Positions 1 through 6,439 of a stretch of 34,069 bases of DNA are shown here, piece after piece. Location: the IMG/VR virus record IMGVR_UViG_3300042896_001364, positions 1 through 34,069 of that record. The stretch is one strand, 5' to 3'. Each line of letters begins with the position of its first letter. The stretch's first letter is position 1. A program made the position numbers and the translations under genes. Under the pieces are notes generated by a model, which made no database searches, had not been told where the DNA came from, and saw only the letters and a list, made by a program, of their open reading frames with translations. The DNA is from a virus.

Positions 1-1257
1 ATGGTCAACAGGCTGAAACTGAATGAGAAAACCGTCCGGGAGGCCGAGAACCTGGGGCGGGACTACCAGATTTTCGACACCGATGTGCGCGGGTTTTCGA
101 TCACCATCTATCCCTCTGGCAACCGGGCCTTTACCCTCGACTACCGGGTCGGCGGGCGGCAGCGGCGGATGACCATCGGGCGCTGGCCGGAATGGACCAC
201 GGTGGCCGCGCGCGAACGGGCAAAGGATCTGCGGCGCGAGATCGATGAAGGAATCGACCCGCTCAACCAGCGGGAAAACGCCCGCGAAGCCCCGAGGGTG
301 AGTGATATGACCAAGCGCTATCTGGAGGAGCACACGCCGCACCTCGCCGCCCGCAACGCCGCCGACCAGCATGCCATAATGGCCAAGCTGGTCGAGCCGG
401 ATTGGGGCAGGAAGCTGGTGACGGAGATCACCAAGGCCGATGTGGAAAAGTTGCTGACCAAGATCGCGGCGGGTCGAGCGCGACCGTCAAAGGTCAAGCC
501 CAACAATCGCGCCAAAAAACTTCAGGGGGTGAAGCCAACGCCAGTGCGCGCAAACCGGGTCGGGGAGGTGCTGCGCAAGATGTTCACATTGGCGGTCGGC
601 TGGGGCTGGCGTGAGGACAACCCTGCCAGCGCCTTTCGCCGCCGCATCGAGAATGAACGCGAACGTTTCCTGACGCCTGAGGAAATAGGCAGACTGGCCA
701 AGGCGCTGGATGGGGCGAATGATCAGCGCGCAGCGGGAATCATCCGGCTCTGCATGCTGACCGGCGCGCGGTCAGGCGAGGTGCGCCAAGCGCGGTTTGA
801 ACAGTTCAACCTCGATCTTGCCAGCTGGTCGAAACCCGCCGCGACCACCAAGCAGCGCAAGATCCACCGCATCCCGATCTCCGGCGATGTGGCGGCCATC
901 GTGCGCCAGCGCGGGTTGCTGGTGCCAAAGGGCAGTCCGTGGCTGTTCCCCGGCGACACGCCCGGCCAGCCGGTCAAGGAAATGCGCCGCTTCTGGGTGG
1001 CTATCCAGAAGGAGGCCAACCTGCCAGAGGTCCGGATCCACGATCTGCGCCACACCTTTGCATCGCTCTTGGTCAGCGGCGGGGCCTCGCTCGAGATGAT
1101 CGGCAAACTGCTGGGCCATACGCAGATGCAGACGACCCAGCGCTATGCTCACCTGATGGACTCGCCCCTGCGAGATGGGGTCAATGCTGTGGCTAGCATC
1201 TTCCGGCCCCGACCACAGCTTGTCCATGATGCCGACCAAGAGAAGAAGATAGCGTGA
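1..1257 (+). CDS. int: Tyrosine recombinase (P4-like phage integrase), element 1
   Basis: This is a site-specific recombinase that would integrate and excise element 1. The N-terminal part (about residues 5-95) is the DUF4102-type arm-binding domain with the typical GRQRRMTIG stretch. A core-binding region follows, then the catalytic domain. Visible catalytic residues are Arg257 (TGARSGE), Lys284, His347 and Arg350 (HDLRH), His373 (LGH) and the nucleophile Tyr382 (RYAHL). The length of 418 aa is normal for the family. The ATG is the first base of the window, so its ribosome site and any earlier start cannot be seen. It is clearly homologous to the integrase at 23445-24716, including the shared PVRANRVGEVLRKMF segment, but it faces the opposite way relative to the genes beside it. 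It converges with the next gene, leaving 42 nt between them. Confidence 0.95.
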   Translation: MVNRLKLNEKTVREAENLGRDYQIFDTDVRGFSITIYPSGNRAFTLDYRVGGRQRRMTIGRWPEWTTVAARERAKDLRREIDEGIDPLNQRENAREAPRVSDMTKRYLEEHTPHLAARNAADQHAIMAKLVEPDWGRKLVTEITKADVEKLLTKIAAGRARPSKVKPNNRAKKLQGVKPTPVRANRVGEVLRKMFTLAVGWGWREDNPASAFRRRIENERERFLTPEEIGRLAKALDGANDQRAAGIIRLCMLTGARSGEVRQARFEQFNLDLASWSKPAATTKQRKIHRIPISGDVAAIVRQRGLLVPKGSPWLFPGDTPGQPVKEMRRFWVAIQKEANLPEVRIHDLRHTFASLLVSGGASLEMIGKLLGHTQMQTTQRYAHLMDSPLRDGVNAVASIFRPRPQLVHDADQEKKIA

Positions 1258-1299
1258 GGCGGTAAAACTCGCCCCGCACTACCCCTGCCCTGTCGCCGT

Positions 1300-1896
1300 T
1301 CAAGCGGTTTCCCGCAGCGCCCGCCATATCGGCGCGATCTTCTTGCGCGTCGTGCTCTCCTCCGGAATTTCTCCGGTGGGGGAGTTCTGGGCAAACCAGT
1401 CCTGAACCTCGGCAATCAGTTCGACCTGCGTCGCGGGTATTCCACGGTCGTTGAACCTGCAAAACAGCATAATGATTGCCCCGTCCCAGTCGTAGCGCGA
1501 CGCAGCACCTAATGGGGGTGCCGGGCGACGGCGACGGTCTGGGTCATCATCAACCTTCCGCAAGTCGTCCGCCATCAGCAACAAGTCAGCCAGTTTGATG
1601 ACGACGCCCCCTGCTGGCTCAGTGATGTGAAGCCATTCGGCACTGCCCTCCGGCCGAATGCGGATCACCCGGCATTCCTCGTCGCAATGCCCATGGCGGC
1701 GGAACATCTTCATCATATCAGCGGCGTTGACAGCGACGATCCCTGCGACGGGCTGCAGGCCGCAGAGCACCGGGGAGATGCCGGTGAAAATAGCGAAAAG
1801 GCCGACAATCGACCACGCAGCGACATCGGCATGGGAACAGTCCAGGCGGTCGCAAAATTCGTTCAGTGAAAAGAAGGCTCTTGGTGGCAGAGTCAT
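1300..1896 (-). CDS. Hypothetical regulator-like protein, paralogue of the gene at 24893-25486
   Basis: I recognise no named family. The 198-residue product has an N-terminal stretch (about residues 8-40, FSLNEFCDRLDCSHADVAAW) that could form a MerR/HTH_17-like helix-turn-helix. The C-terminal 70 residues closely match the protein at 24893-25486: both contain YDWDG, PATQ, an LI.E.Q.WF segment, an ES-T-R-K/Q core and a final IW.AL..A. Both genes lie on the minus strand between the integrase and a plus-strand excisionase-type gene. The context suggests a regulator of the integration/excision decision or an element-specific accessory gene; that is inference. The ATG at 1896 is followed by an open frame with no better internal start. 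Confidence 0.75.
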   Translation of the reverse strand: MTLPPRAFFSLNEFCDRLDCSHADVAAWSIVGLFAIFTGISPVLCGLQPVAGIVAVNAADMMKMFRRHGHCDEECRVIRIRPEGSAEWLHITEPAGGVVIKLADLLLMADDLRKVDDDPDRRRRPAPPLGAASRYDWDGAIIMLFCRFNDRGIPATQVELIAEVQDWFAQNSPTGEIPEESTTRKKIAPIWRALRETA

Positions 1897-2005
1897 CGGA
1901 TGTGCGTCCTCTCAACAATTGGCAATACCCGTGTCAGCGCCGGGCGTCGCGGGATCGTGTTCTTAAACAGTCACTTGCACTTAAGCAGTCGGTCCAAAAA
2001 TACGC

Positions 2006-2036
2006 CTCAAGGTATGGCAATCGGCCATGCCTTGAG
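2006..2036. promoter_or_regulatory. 13-bp stem hairpin, possible leftward terminator or attenuator
   Basis: The arms CTCAAGGTATGGC (2006-2018) and GCCATGCCTTGAG (2024-2036) pair at 12 of 13 positions around a 5-nt loop. The one mismatch would be a G-U pair in one of the two possible RNAs. Read leftward, the stem is followed after 3 nt by TATTTTT, which gives it a terminator look ahead of the gene starting at 1896. A protein-binding site is equally possible. Confidence 0.45.
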
Positions 2037-2439
2037 AACCCGGTGCCGGTGGCGCCGATGCCCTGAAACCATGACTGATAGAATCGCCTTGAGCTGACTT
2101 GATGACGCTACTCGCCATTTAGGAGAATTTGCACTAGCCATCCTGGTCGCAGGGTAAAACGTGAACAAAAAGCTTCTGGGAGGCTTTGGCACGGTACGTT
2201 TGGCCGTCACGGCCGGTGACCGGACTTTAGCGCTGGCAGGTGATATTCCTACGGATCATGGGCGCGGGCGGCGTGCACTTGCCATTCGCTACTGGCTGAA
2301 GCCCAAAGCTGTCACGCACAGACCGTCACCCCTGCCGAGCGAATATTTCTGGCCATCAGCACCGGAAAAGGCGGAACGGCGCTGGGCGGTAGTCCCATTC
2401 CGCATTCCGGAGTTCATGGCTAAATCCCAATGAAACAAG

Positions 2440-2473
2440 GACCGGAATTGAATCCGGCCTTTCAATTCCGGTC
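2440..2473. promoter_or_regulatory. Perfect 13-bp inverted repeat, candidate operator of element 1
   Basis: GACCGGAATTGAA (2440-2452) and its exact complement TTCAATTCCGGTC (2461-2473) are separated by 8 nt. The centre lies about 100 nt upstream of the ATG at 2554. The core AATTCCGGTC also occurs in the repeat at 25671-25724 in front of the homologous gene of element 2, which supports a role as an operator or recombination-factor site. Confidence 0.65.
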
Positions 2474-2553
2474 TCCGCCTAGGTTCCGGTACCTTGTGTC
2501 TGCTTCTCTCTCCCCGTCCCCGGCAATCGCCGGGATCTGGATGGGAGATCGAA

Positions 2554-2802
2554 ATGCAAAACACTGCCCCTGCCTCGCAGGAACAACCGCTGCACCTGCT
2601 GGCGGAATGGATCAGCCGCGAGCAGCTTGCCGGTGAACTTGGGCTCGCCAGCGACACCTTGGCGCGCTGGGAGGCGCGACAGCTTGGCCCGCCCTGCACC
2701 CGGATTGGCCGGAAGGTCCTCTATCGCCGCACCTCGGTCCAAGAGTGGATAAACGCCCAAGAACAAGTCCGCCCGGCCAAAACACGGCGGGGTCGGAAAT
2801 GA
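2554..2802 (+). CDS. Excisionase-type helix-turn-helix DNA-binding protein
   Basis: This is a small 82-residue DNA-binding protein of the MerR-like HTH_17/excisionase type. The core runs over about residues 19-68: a first helix around WISREQLAGEL, then TLARWEARQLGPPC, and the wing R-GRKVLYR, followed by a helix around VQEWI. In phages such proteins bend DNA for excision or repress early promoters. The start at 2554 is chosen because GGGAG lies 6 nt upstream and the sequence before it has no homology. It overlaps the next gene by ATGA (2799-2802). It is homologous to the protein at 25794-26063 (shared SDTL/VDTL, GPPC and GRKVLYR). Confidence 0.85.
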   Translation: MQNTAPASQEQPLHLLAEWISREQLAGELGLASDTLARWEARQLGPPCTRIGRKVLYRRTSVQEWINAQEQVRPAKTRRGRK

Positions 2803-3062
2803 ACCGACCTCTTTCTCACCCGATCACAGTTTTGCCAGGCATCTGCGGCTGGATGCAGAACCGCCTGACGGAAGCGCGCGGCATCTTGGCGGACATCCCG
2901 CAACACCCGGACTCGCTGGTCATCCTCGCAGCACGTGTCGTCGCGGGGCAAACTGATAACGCCCGCGAATGCGCTTACGCCATTGACCTGTTGTGCCAAC
3001 TGGATCATCGCCCGTTGCGCGCCATCGCGGCGGCTGCTTTTCCGAACGGAGGCGCCGCATGA
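2799..3062 (+). CDS. Small hypothetical protein of the early operon
   Basis: This is an 87-residue product that I do not recognise. It contains a predicted helical stretch rich in Ala, Leu and Arg (LTEARGILADI and CAYAIDLLCQLDHRPLRAIAAA) and no membrane segment or metal motif. The reason to call it a gene is its position: its ATG overlaps the stop of the HTH gene (ATGA at 2799) and its stop overlaps the ATG of the nuclease gene (ATGA at 3059), so it is probably translated by coupling within one operon. The equivalent position in element 2 is held by the 64-residue gene at 26074-26268, which is not obviously similar. Confidence 0.7.
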   Translation: MNRPLSHPITVLPGICGWMQNRLTEARGILADIPQHPDSLVILAARVVAGQTDNARECAYAIDLLCQLDHRPLRAIAAAAFPNGGAA

Positions 3063-3451
3063 ACCGACGCAGCACCCCCGAAGCCGATGCCCAACGCGCC
3101 ATCGTCCAAGCGTTGCGCTTCGCCCTTCCCCGCGATGCCATCGTCCATCATTGCGCCAACGAGGTGACCGAGTCTGGTTCCCGCGGCCAGACCCGGCAAT
3201 CGATCCTCGTCGGCATGGGCGTGCATACGGGCTTTGCCGATCTGATCGTGATCTCCGGCGGCCGGGTCTTATTCCTCGAGGTCAAAAGTCCGAGCGGCCG
3301 GTTGCGCAAATCGCAGGAGGTTTTCCGTGACAACATGTGCGCCCAAGGCTTCGGCTGGGCGCTCGTCCGGTCTGTTGATGACGCGCTGGGCGCCTTGGCA
3401 GACAATGGTTTCACCAGCCGCGTCTGCCCAGCGCGACGGGTGGCACCATGA
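3059..3451 (+). CDS. VRR-NUC domain nuclease
   Basis: This is a 130-residue protein that is almost entirely one VRR-NUC domain, a PD-(D/E)XK-type nuclease fold known from phage replication and recombination genes. The visible pattern is HHCANE (residues 30-35), GMGVHTGFADL with Asp61, then FLEVK with Glu74 and Lys76, and a downstream Gln86 in KSQEVF. Phage versions act on branched or flapped DNA during replication; the substrate here is inferred from the family. The ATG at 3059 overlaps the previous stop, and the gene overlaps the replication initiator gene by ATGA at 3448. There is no counterpart in the visible part of element 2. Confidence 0.85.
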   Translation: MNRRSTPEADAQRAIVQALRFALPRDAIVHHCANEVTESGSRGQTRQSILVGMGVHTGFADLIVISGGRVLFLEVKSPSGRLRKSQEVFRDNMCAQGFGWALVRSVDDALGALADNGFTSRVCPARRVAP

Positions 3452-4416
3452 GCCACAAGGCGACCGTCTGGGCGCTCGACCAGCGCAGCATCAAGGGCAC
3501 AACCAAGATCGTGCTTTGGCACCTTTGCGACCGCTACAACCCCGAGCATGGCTGTTTTCCGTCGCAGGAACTGCTGGCCTATGACTCTCAGGTCAGCCGC
3601 TCCGGCCTGAACAACCATCTCAGCCATCTGGAAAAATGCGGTCTGATGCGACGCGAACGGCGCATCGATCCGATCACCAAGCGCCAGATGTCGACGCGGT
3701 ACATCCTCGGCTTTGAGGAGGGGTTTACGCCTGCACCTGCGGCTGCGACCGCCGAAAGGCCGGAAGAAATCTCATCCTCGGGGGAAAAGCCGTGTCCAGA
3801 TTTTGCACACGGAGCCGAGTCCAAAAAACAGGCCGCCCCGTGTCCAGAAAATGGCCCGAGCCGTGTCCAGAATTTGGACACTAACCTTGTAAGAGAACCC
3901 CTAAGAGAACCTGTAAAGGAGGAGGAGGAGGAAGACGCTGCGCGCGACGCTGATTTTGATCGGTTCTTCGTGGAGTTGCTGACCGCGCTGGGCTTCGCCG
4001 CAAACGCCGCCCTTCCCGCTTGGTGGCAGGGCTGGCCTGCACGGGTGCATATTCGGCGCTGGCGGCATGACCTCGGACTGTCGGAGGCCCGGATCATTCA
4101 GACCGCGAGGGAAACTCGCAGTGATCATCCCAATCCGCCTGACGGTCCCAAGGCCCTCGATAGGTTCATGGAACGCGCAGCCCAGCGCGATGCCCAAAAG
4201 GCGGCGACCTCGACCAGTTCCGGCAAAGCCAAGCGCCGCCGCAAGGCGGAAACCCAAGCGCCGAACAACGATGATGAAGTGGCGGTCTACTACGCCGCAA
4301 TCGTGAACTCGGACGATTATTTTCCCCGCGATTTGTTCGGCAGCCGCACCTGCGGATTGATGTTAGCGCGTGGCCTCGTCACGCCGGAACGCCTGCGCCA
4401 GCGGATGGGACAGTGA
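3448..4416 (+). CDS. Phage replication initiator, lambda-O-like, with winged helix N-terminus
   Basis: The 322-residue protein begins with a winged helix-turn-helix of the HTH_36 type (about residues 1-92; recognition region around CFPSQELLAYDSQVSRSGLNNHL). Then comes a low-complexity linker, an acidic run EEEEEDAAR near residue 155, and a C-terminal domain that may contact a helicase loader. The DNA encoding the linker carries four iterons (3790-3881). The origin-within-initiator-gene layout is known from lambda O. The start overlaps the stop of the nuclease gene, and the stop overlaps the GTG start of the methyltransferase. The N-terminal domain is similar to that of the product of 26265-27125, while the C-terminal parts differ. 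The assignment as initiator rests on domain, position and iterons together. Confidence 0.8.
   Translation: MSHKATVWALDQRSIKGTTKIVLWHLCDRYNPEHGCFPSQELLAYDSQVSRSGLNNHLSHLEKCGLMRRERRIDPITKRQMSTRYILGFEEGFTPAPAAATAERPEEISSSGEKPCPDFAHGAESKKQAAPCPENGPSRVQNLDTNLVREPLREPVKEEEEEDAARDADFDRFFVELLTALGFAANAALPAWWQGWPARVHIRRWRHDLGLSEARIIQTARETRSDHPNPPDGPKALDRFMERAAQRDAQKAATSTSSGKAKRRRKAETQAPNNDDEVAVYYAAIVNSDDYFPRDLFGSRTCGLMLARGLVTPERLRQRMGQ
3790..3881 (+). repeat. Iteron array inside the initiator gene, putative replication origin of element 1
   Basis: There are four copies of a CCGTGTCCA-type unit starting at 3790, 3815, 3838 and 3861, with spacings of 25, 23 and 23 nt. The best copy is a palindrome, TGTCCA-N5-TGGACA. 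The first and third copies are slightly imperfect and the second is degenerate. Two direct repeats of TAAGAGAACC (3890-3899 and 3902-3911) lie just downstream in a stretch of lower G+C that could serve as the unwinding element. Confidence 0.7.
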
Positions 4417-5663
4417 ATGGCATGGTGTCACGTCCCCGGCGTGGATTGTCCCTCTGCGCAGGCGGCGGAGGCTTGGATCTGGGCGTCATGCTCGCTGAAC
4501 CCGGCTATCACACCCGCGCATTTGTGGAATGGGAAGACTGGCCCCGCACAGTTCTCATCGCCGCCCAGCGCGCCCGGTATTTCGCCCCCGCGCCAATCTG
4601 GGATGATCTGCGGACATTCGATGCCCGACCCTTCTGCGGTGCCTTCGACACCGTCACCGCCGGATATCCTTGCCAGCCCTTCAGCGCCGCCGGTAAGCGT
4701 GGCGGTGCTGACGACCCTCGGCACCTCTGGCCAGAGGTGGCCCGCGTCATCGGCGAGTGCCAGCCCGAATGGGTGTTTCTCGAAAACGTCGCAGGTCATG
4801 TCACCCTCGGCCTTGAATCCGTGCTGCGAGAGCTTTGGGACTTGGGCTACACGCCTGCGGCGGGCCTGTTCTCTGCGGCAGAGGTTGGCGCGCCGCACCA
4901 GCGGTTGCGCATCTTCATCCTGGCCCACACCGATGAGCCTGCATCCCGGCACAGCGAACTACAGCCCGGCCGGAAACAGCGACTTCACCCGCAAGGCCGA
5001 GGCGCTGGCGCTGGGCATCAGCAACTGGTCGACGCCGAAGGCGACCGATGGCGCGAAAGGTGGGCCGGGGCAGAGCTATGGCTCGGGCGGGATACCACCG
5101 TTGCCAGCGCAGGCGGCACAGTGGCAAACACCTGTGGCCGACGACCAGGCCGACCGTCTTCGCGGCAAGATCAACAGCCGGGGCGAGCCGAAACTGAGCG
5201 CGCAGGCGATCCAGTGGCCGACCCCGGCGGCGCAGAACTGGAAGGGCAGCAGCCCGGCCAGCGTGACCCGGGCCGATGGCAAGTCGAGGATGGATATCCT
5301 GCACTACCGGGCGGAACAGGGCTTCATCCACCCGGCCCCGGTGATCGCGCCGCATGGGCTGCAACCCTCGCATCACGCCCCGATCTCGCGCCCGCTGTGG
5401 GCTTCGATGATTGCCTCGCATGGGCGCGTCGTCTCGCGGCGGATTCTGAAGGGTCGGGCGCGGCGGCGGCTGAACCCGCTGTTCGTCGGCTGGTTGATGG
5501 GCTGGCCCATCGGTCACGCGCTCTGCGCCTGCTCGGCAATGGAGTTCACCCTCTGGCAGCAGCGCATGCGTGGCGCGCTCTCACGGCTGCCCACGGCCTC
5601 CGGCCCGTGGATCTGGCGCCCGGCGGAGGAGCCGGAGGGCCCAGCGCAGATGAACCTCTTTGA
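4413..5663 (+). CDS. C5 cytosine-specific DNA methyltransferase
   Basis: This enzyme transfers a methyl group from S-adenosylmethionine to carbon 5 of cytosine in DNA. In 416 residues the family motifs are: I, GLSLCAGGGGLDLG (11-24); IV, GYPCQPFS with catalytic Cys87; VI, ENV (124-126); VIII, QRLR (163-166); and X, LLGNGVHPLAAAHAW (about 372-386). The GTG start at 4413 overlaps the preceding stop (GTGA); the ATG at 4422 is an alternative. No cognate endonuclease lies next to it, so it may protect phage DNA from host restriction. The oddity is that codon bias moves to the +1 frame from about 4933 and a second family-like product is encoded there (4933-5679), yet motif X stays in this frame. 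Confidence 0.85.
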   Translation: MNGMVSRPRRGLSLCAGGGGLDLGVMLAEPGYHTRAFVEWEDWPRTVLIAAQRARYFAPAPIWDDLRTFDARPFCGAFDTVTAGYPCQPFSAAGKRGGADDPRHLWPEVARVIGECQPEWVFLENVAGHVTLGLESVLRELWDLGYTPAAGLFSAAEVGAPHQRLRIFILAHTDEPASRHSELQPGRKQRLHPQGRGAGAGHQQLVDAEGDRWRERWAGAELWLGRDTTVASAGGTVANTCGRRPGRPSSRQDQQPGRAETERAGDPVADPGGAELEGQQPGQRDPGRWQVEDGYPALPGGTGLHPPGPGDRAAWAATLASRPDLAPAVGFDDCLAWARRLAADSEGSGAAAAEPAVRRLVDGLAHRSRALRLLGNGVHPLAAAHAWRALTAAHGLRPVDLAPGGGAGGPSADEPL

Positions 5664-5679
5664 AGGAATGCTGCCATGA
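4933..5679 (+). CDS. Overlapping +1-frame product with phage-methyltransferase-like tail
   Basis: From ATG 4933 this frame encodes 248 residues, almost wholly inside the methyltransferase gene. It has features recalled from C-terminal parts of phage cytosine methyltransferases: WSTPKATDGAKGG (about residue 34), WPTPAAQNWKG (about 95), and LNPLFVGWLMGWPIG (about 180-193) followed by a TLWQQRMRGAL helix. Third codon positions are strongly G/C in this frame from 4933 on, and its stop forms an ATGA overlap with the next gene (5676-5679), as at most other junctions of this operon. No ribosome site is visible before 4933, so it may be made by +1 frameshifting from the methyltransferase rather than by independent initiation. 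A frameshift-scarred pseudogene is the other explanation. Confidence 0.65.
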   Translation: MSLHPGTANYSPAGNSDFTRKAEALALGISNWSTPKATDGAKGGPGQSYGSGGIPPLPAQAAQWQTPVADDQADRLRGKINSRGEPKLSAQAIQWPTPAAQNWKGSSPASVTRADGKSRMDILHYRAEQGFIHPAPVIAPHGLQPSHHAPISRPLWASMIASHGRVVSRRILKGRARRRLNPLFVGWLMGWPIGHALCACSAMEFTLWQQRMRGALSRLPTASGPWIWRPAEEPEGPAQMNLFEGMLP

Positions 5680-6359
5680 GCATGCAGGGACGGATCGGGC
5701 GCGCAGGCGGCGCACGGGTGAAACGTGCGCTGGGCGTTCAGGCCATTCTAGAATGGGCGTTTCGGGTGGAAAAAGCCCAGCTGGAGCTGCCACAGCGGCG
5801 AGACATTGATGAGGAAGGGTTCGGGTTTGGCATGGAATACGTGTTGATCCAGCGGGCGCTCCTTGGGTGCAAGGTGGACGGCGGCGGCCATAGTTCCCAG
5901 TCTTACACCCATCAGGATGCCGAGATCGTGGCCGCCACCCTTGCGGGGATGCCCAACAACTTGGGCGGCAAACGCATGGCGATCTACGTCGCCGAACTGG
6001 CGCGGGCCGGCATGACGCCCGACTGGCTGCCCGGCGTCGTCCCGCGTTGCGTACCCCTCGAGACCAAATGCAACCAGCATGGCGAGCGCTCTAGCACCAT
6101 CGTGGTTGGCACCGAACGCGTGCTGTCGCGTGGCAAGTGGCGCACCGTCGAGGTTCTGGCATGTCCCGTCACCTGGCGACCGCACCCAGAGCAGATCGCC
6201 TCCGCTCGGCGCGGCTATGAGGATTGGTGGCTGGCGCTGGATTGGGTGCGGGATGGGCTGTTGGCGGGTAATATGCTTCGTGAGGTGCAGGTGACGACGG
6301 CGATGCCTAAAGTCCAGCCGTGGCACGAAAAACATGCCGAGAACTTTAATCGCATGTGA
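5676..6359 (+). CDS. Conserved phage-type hypothetical protein
   Basis: This is a 227-residue protein whose general pattern I recall from Rhodobacteraceae prophages (ALGVQAILEWAFRVEKAQLELP near the N-terminus; FGMEYVL; AELARAGMTPDWLPG; CPVTW), but for which I know no function. It has no membrane segment or signal peptide and several Trp residues in the C-terminal third. The ATG overlaps the stop of the +1-frame product at 5679, so it belongs to the early operon. It is the last phage-like gene before the R-M cargo. Confidence 0.75.
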   Translation: MSMQGRIGRAGGARVKRALGVQAILEWAFRVEKAQLELPQRRDIDEEGFGFGMEYVLIQRALLGCKVDGGGHSSQSYTHQDAEIVAATLAGMPNNLGGKRMAIYVAELARAGMTPDWLPGVVPRCVPLETKCNQHGERSSTIVVGTERVLSRGKWRTVEVLACPVTWRPHPEQIASARRGYEDWWLALDWVRDGLLAGNMLREVQVTTAMPKVQPWHEKHAENFNRM

Positions 6360-6439
6360 AAGCCCCCAATGGCGATTTTATTGGTCGCATGCCGTCTTCT
6401 TCATCGCTAGGTTGACGAAAAATATTGTCTGGGGTGCAT

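Larger units (their letters stand above)
1897..2553. other. Intergenic control region between divergent genes
   Basis: This 657-nt stretch separates the minus-strand gene ending upstream at 1896 from the plus-strand operon starting at 2554. I see no convincing gene: the 90-codon frame at 2161-2433 starts with GTG, has no good ribosome site and resembles nothing I know. The stretch holds a strong hairpin (2006-2036) and a perfect 13-bp inverted repeat (2440-2473). It probably holds divergent promoters, but no clear -35/-10 pair could be assigned. Confidence 0.6.

Noticed and set aside
2161-2433. 90-codon frame in the control region of element 1
   Set aside because: GTG start without a ribosome site, no recognisable domain, and it lies beside operator-like sequence.
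4417-4932. The first half of the +1 frame in the methyltransferase gene as coding sequence from ATG 4417
   Set aside because: The translation here is Ser/Pro-rich without family motifs, while the overlapping frame holds C5 motifs I to VIII with good codon bias. Only the part from 4933 on is credible.
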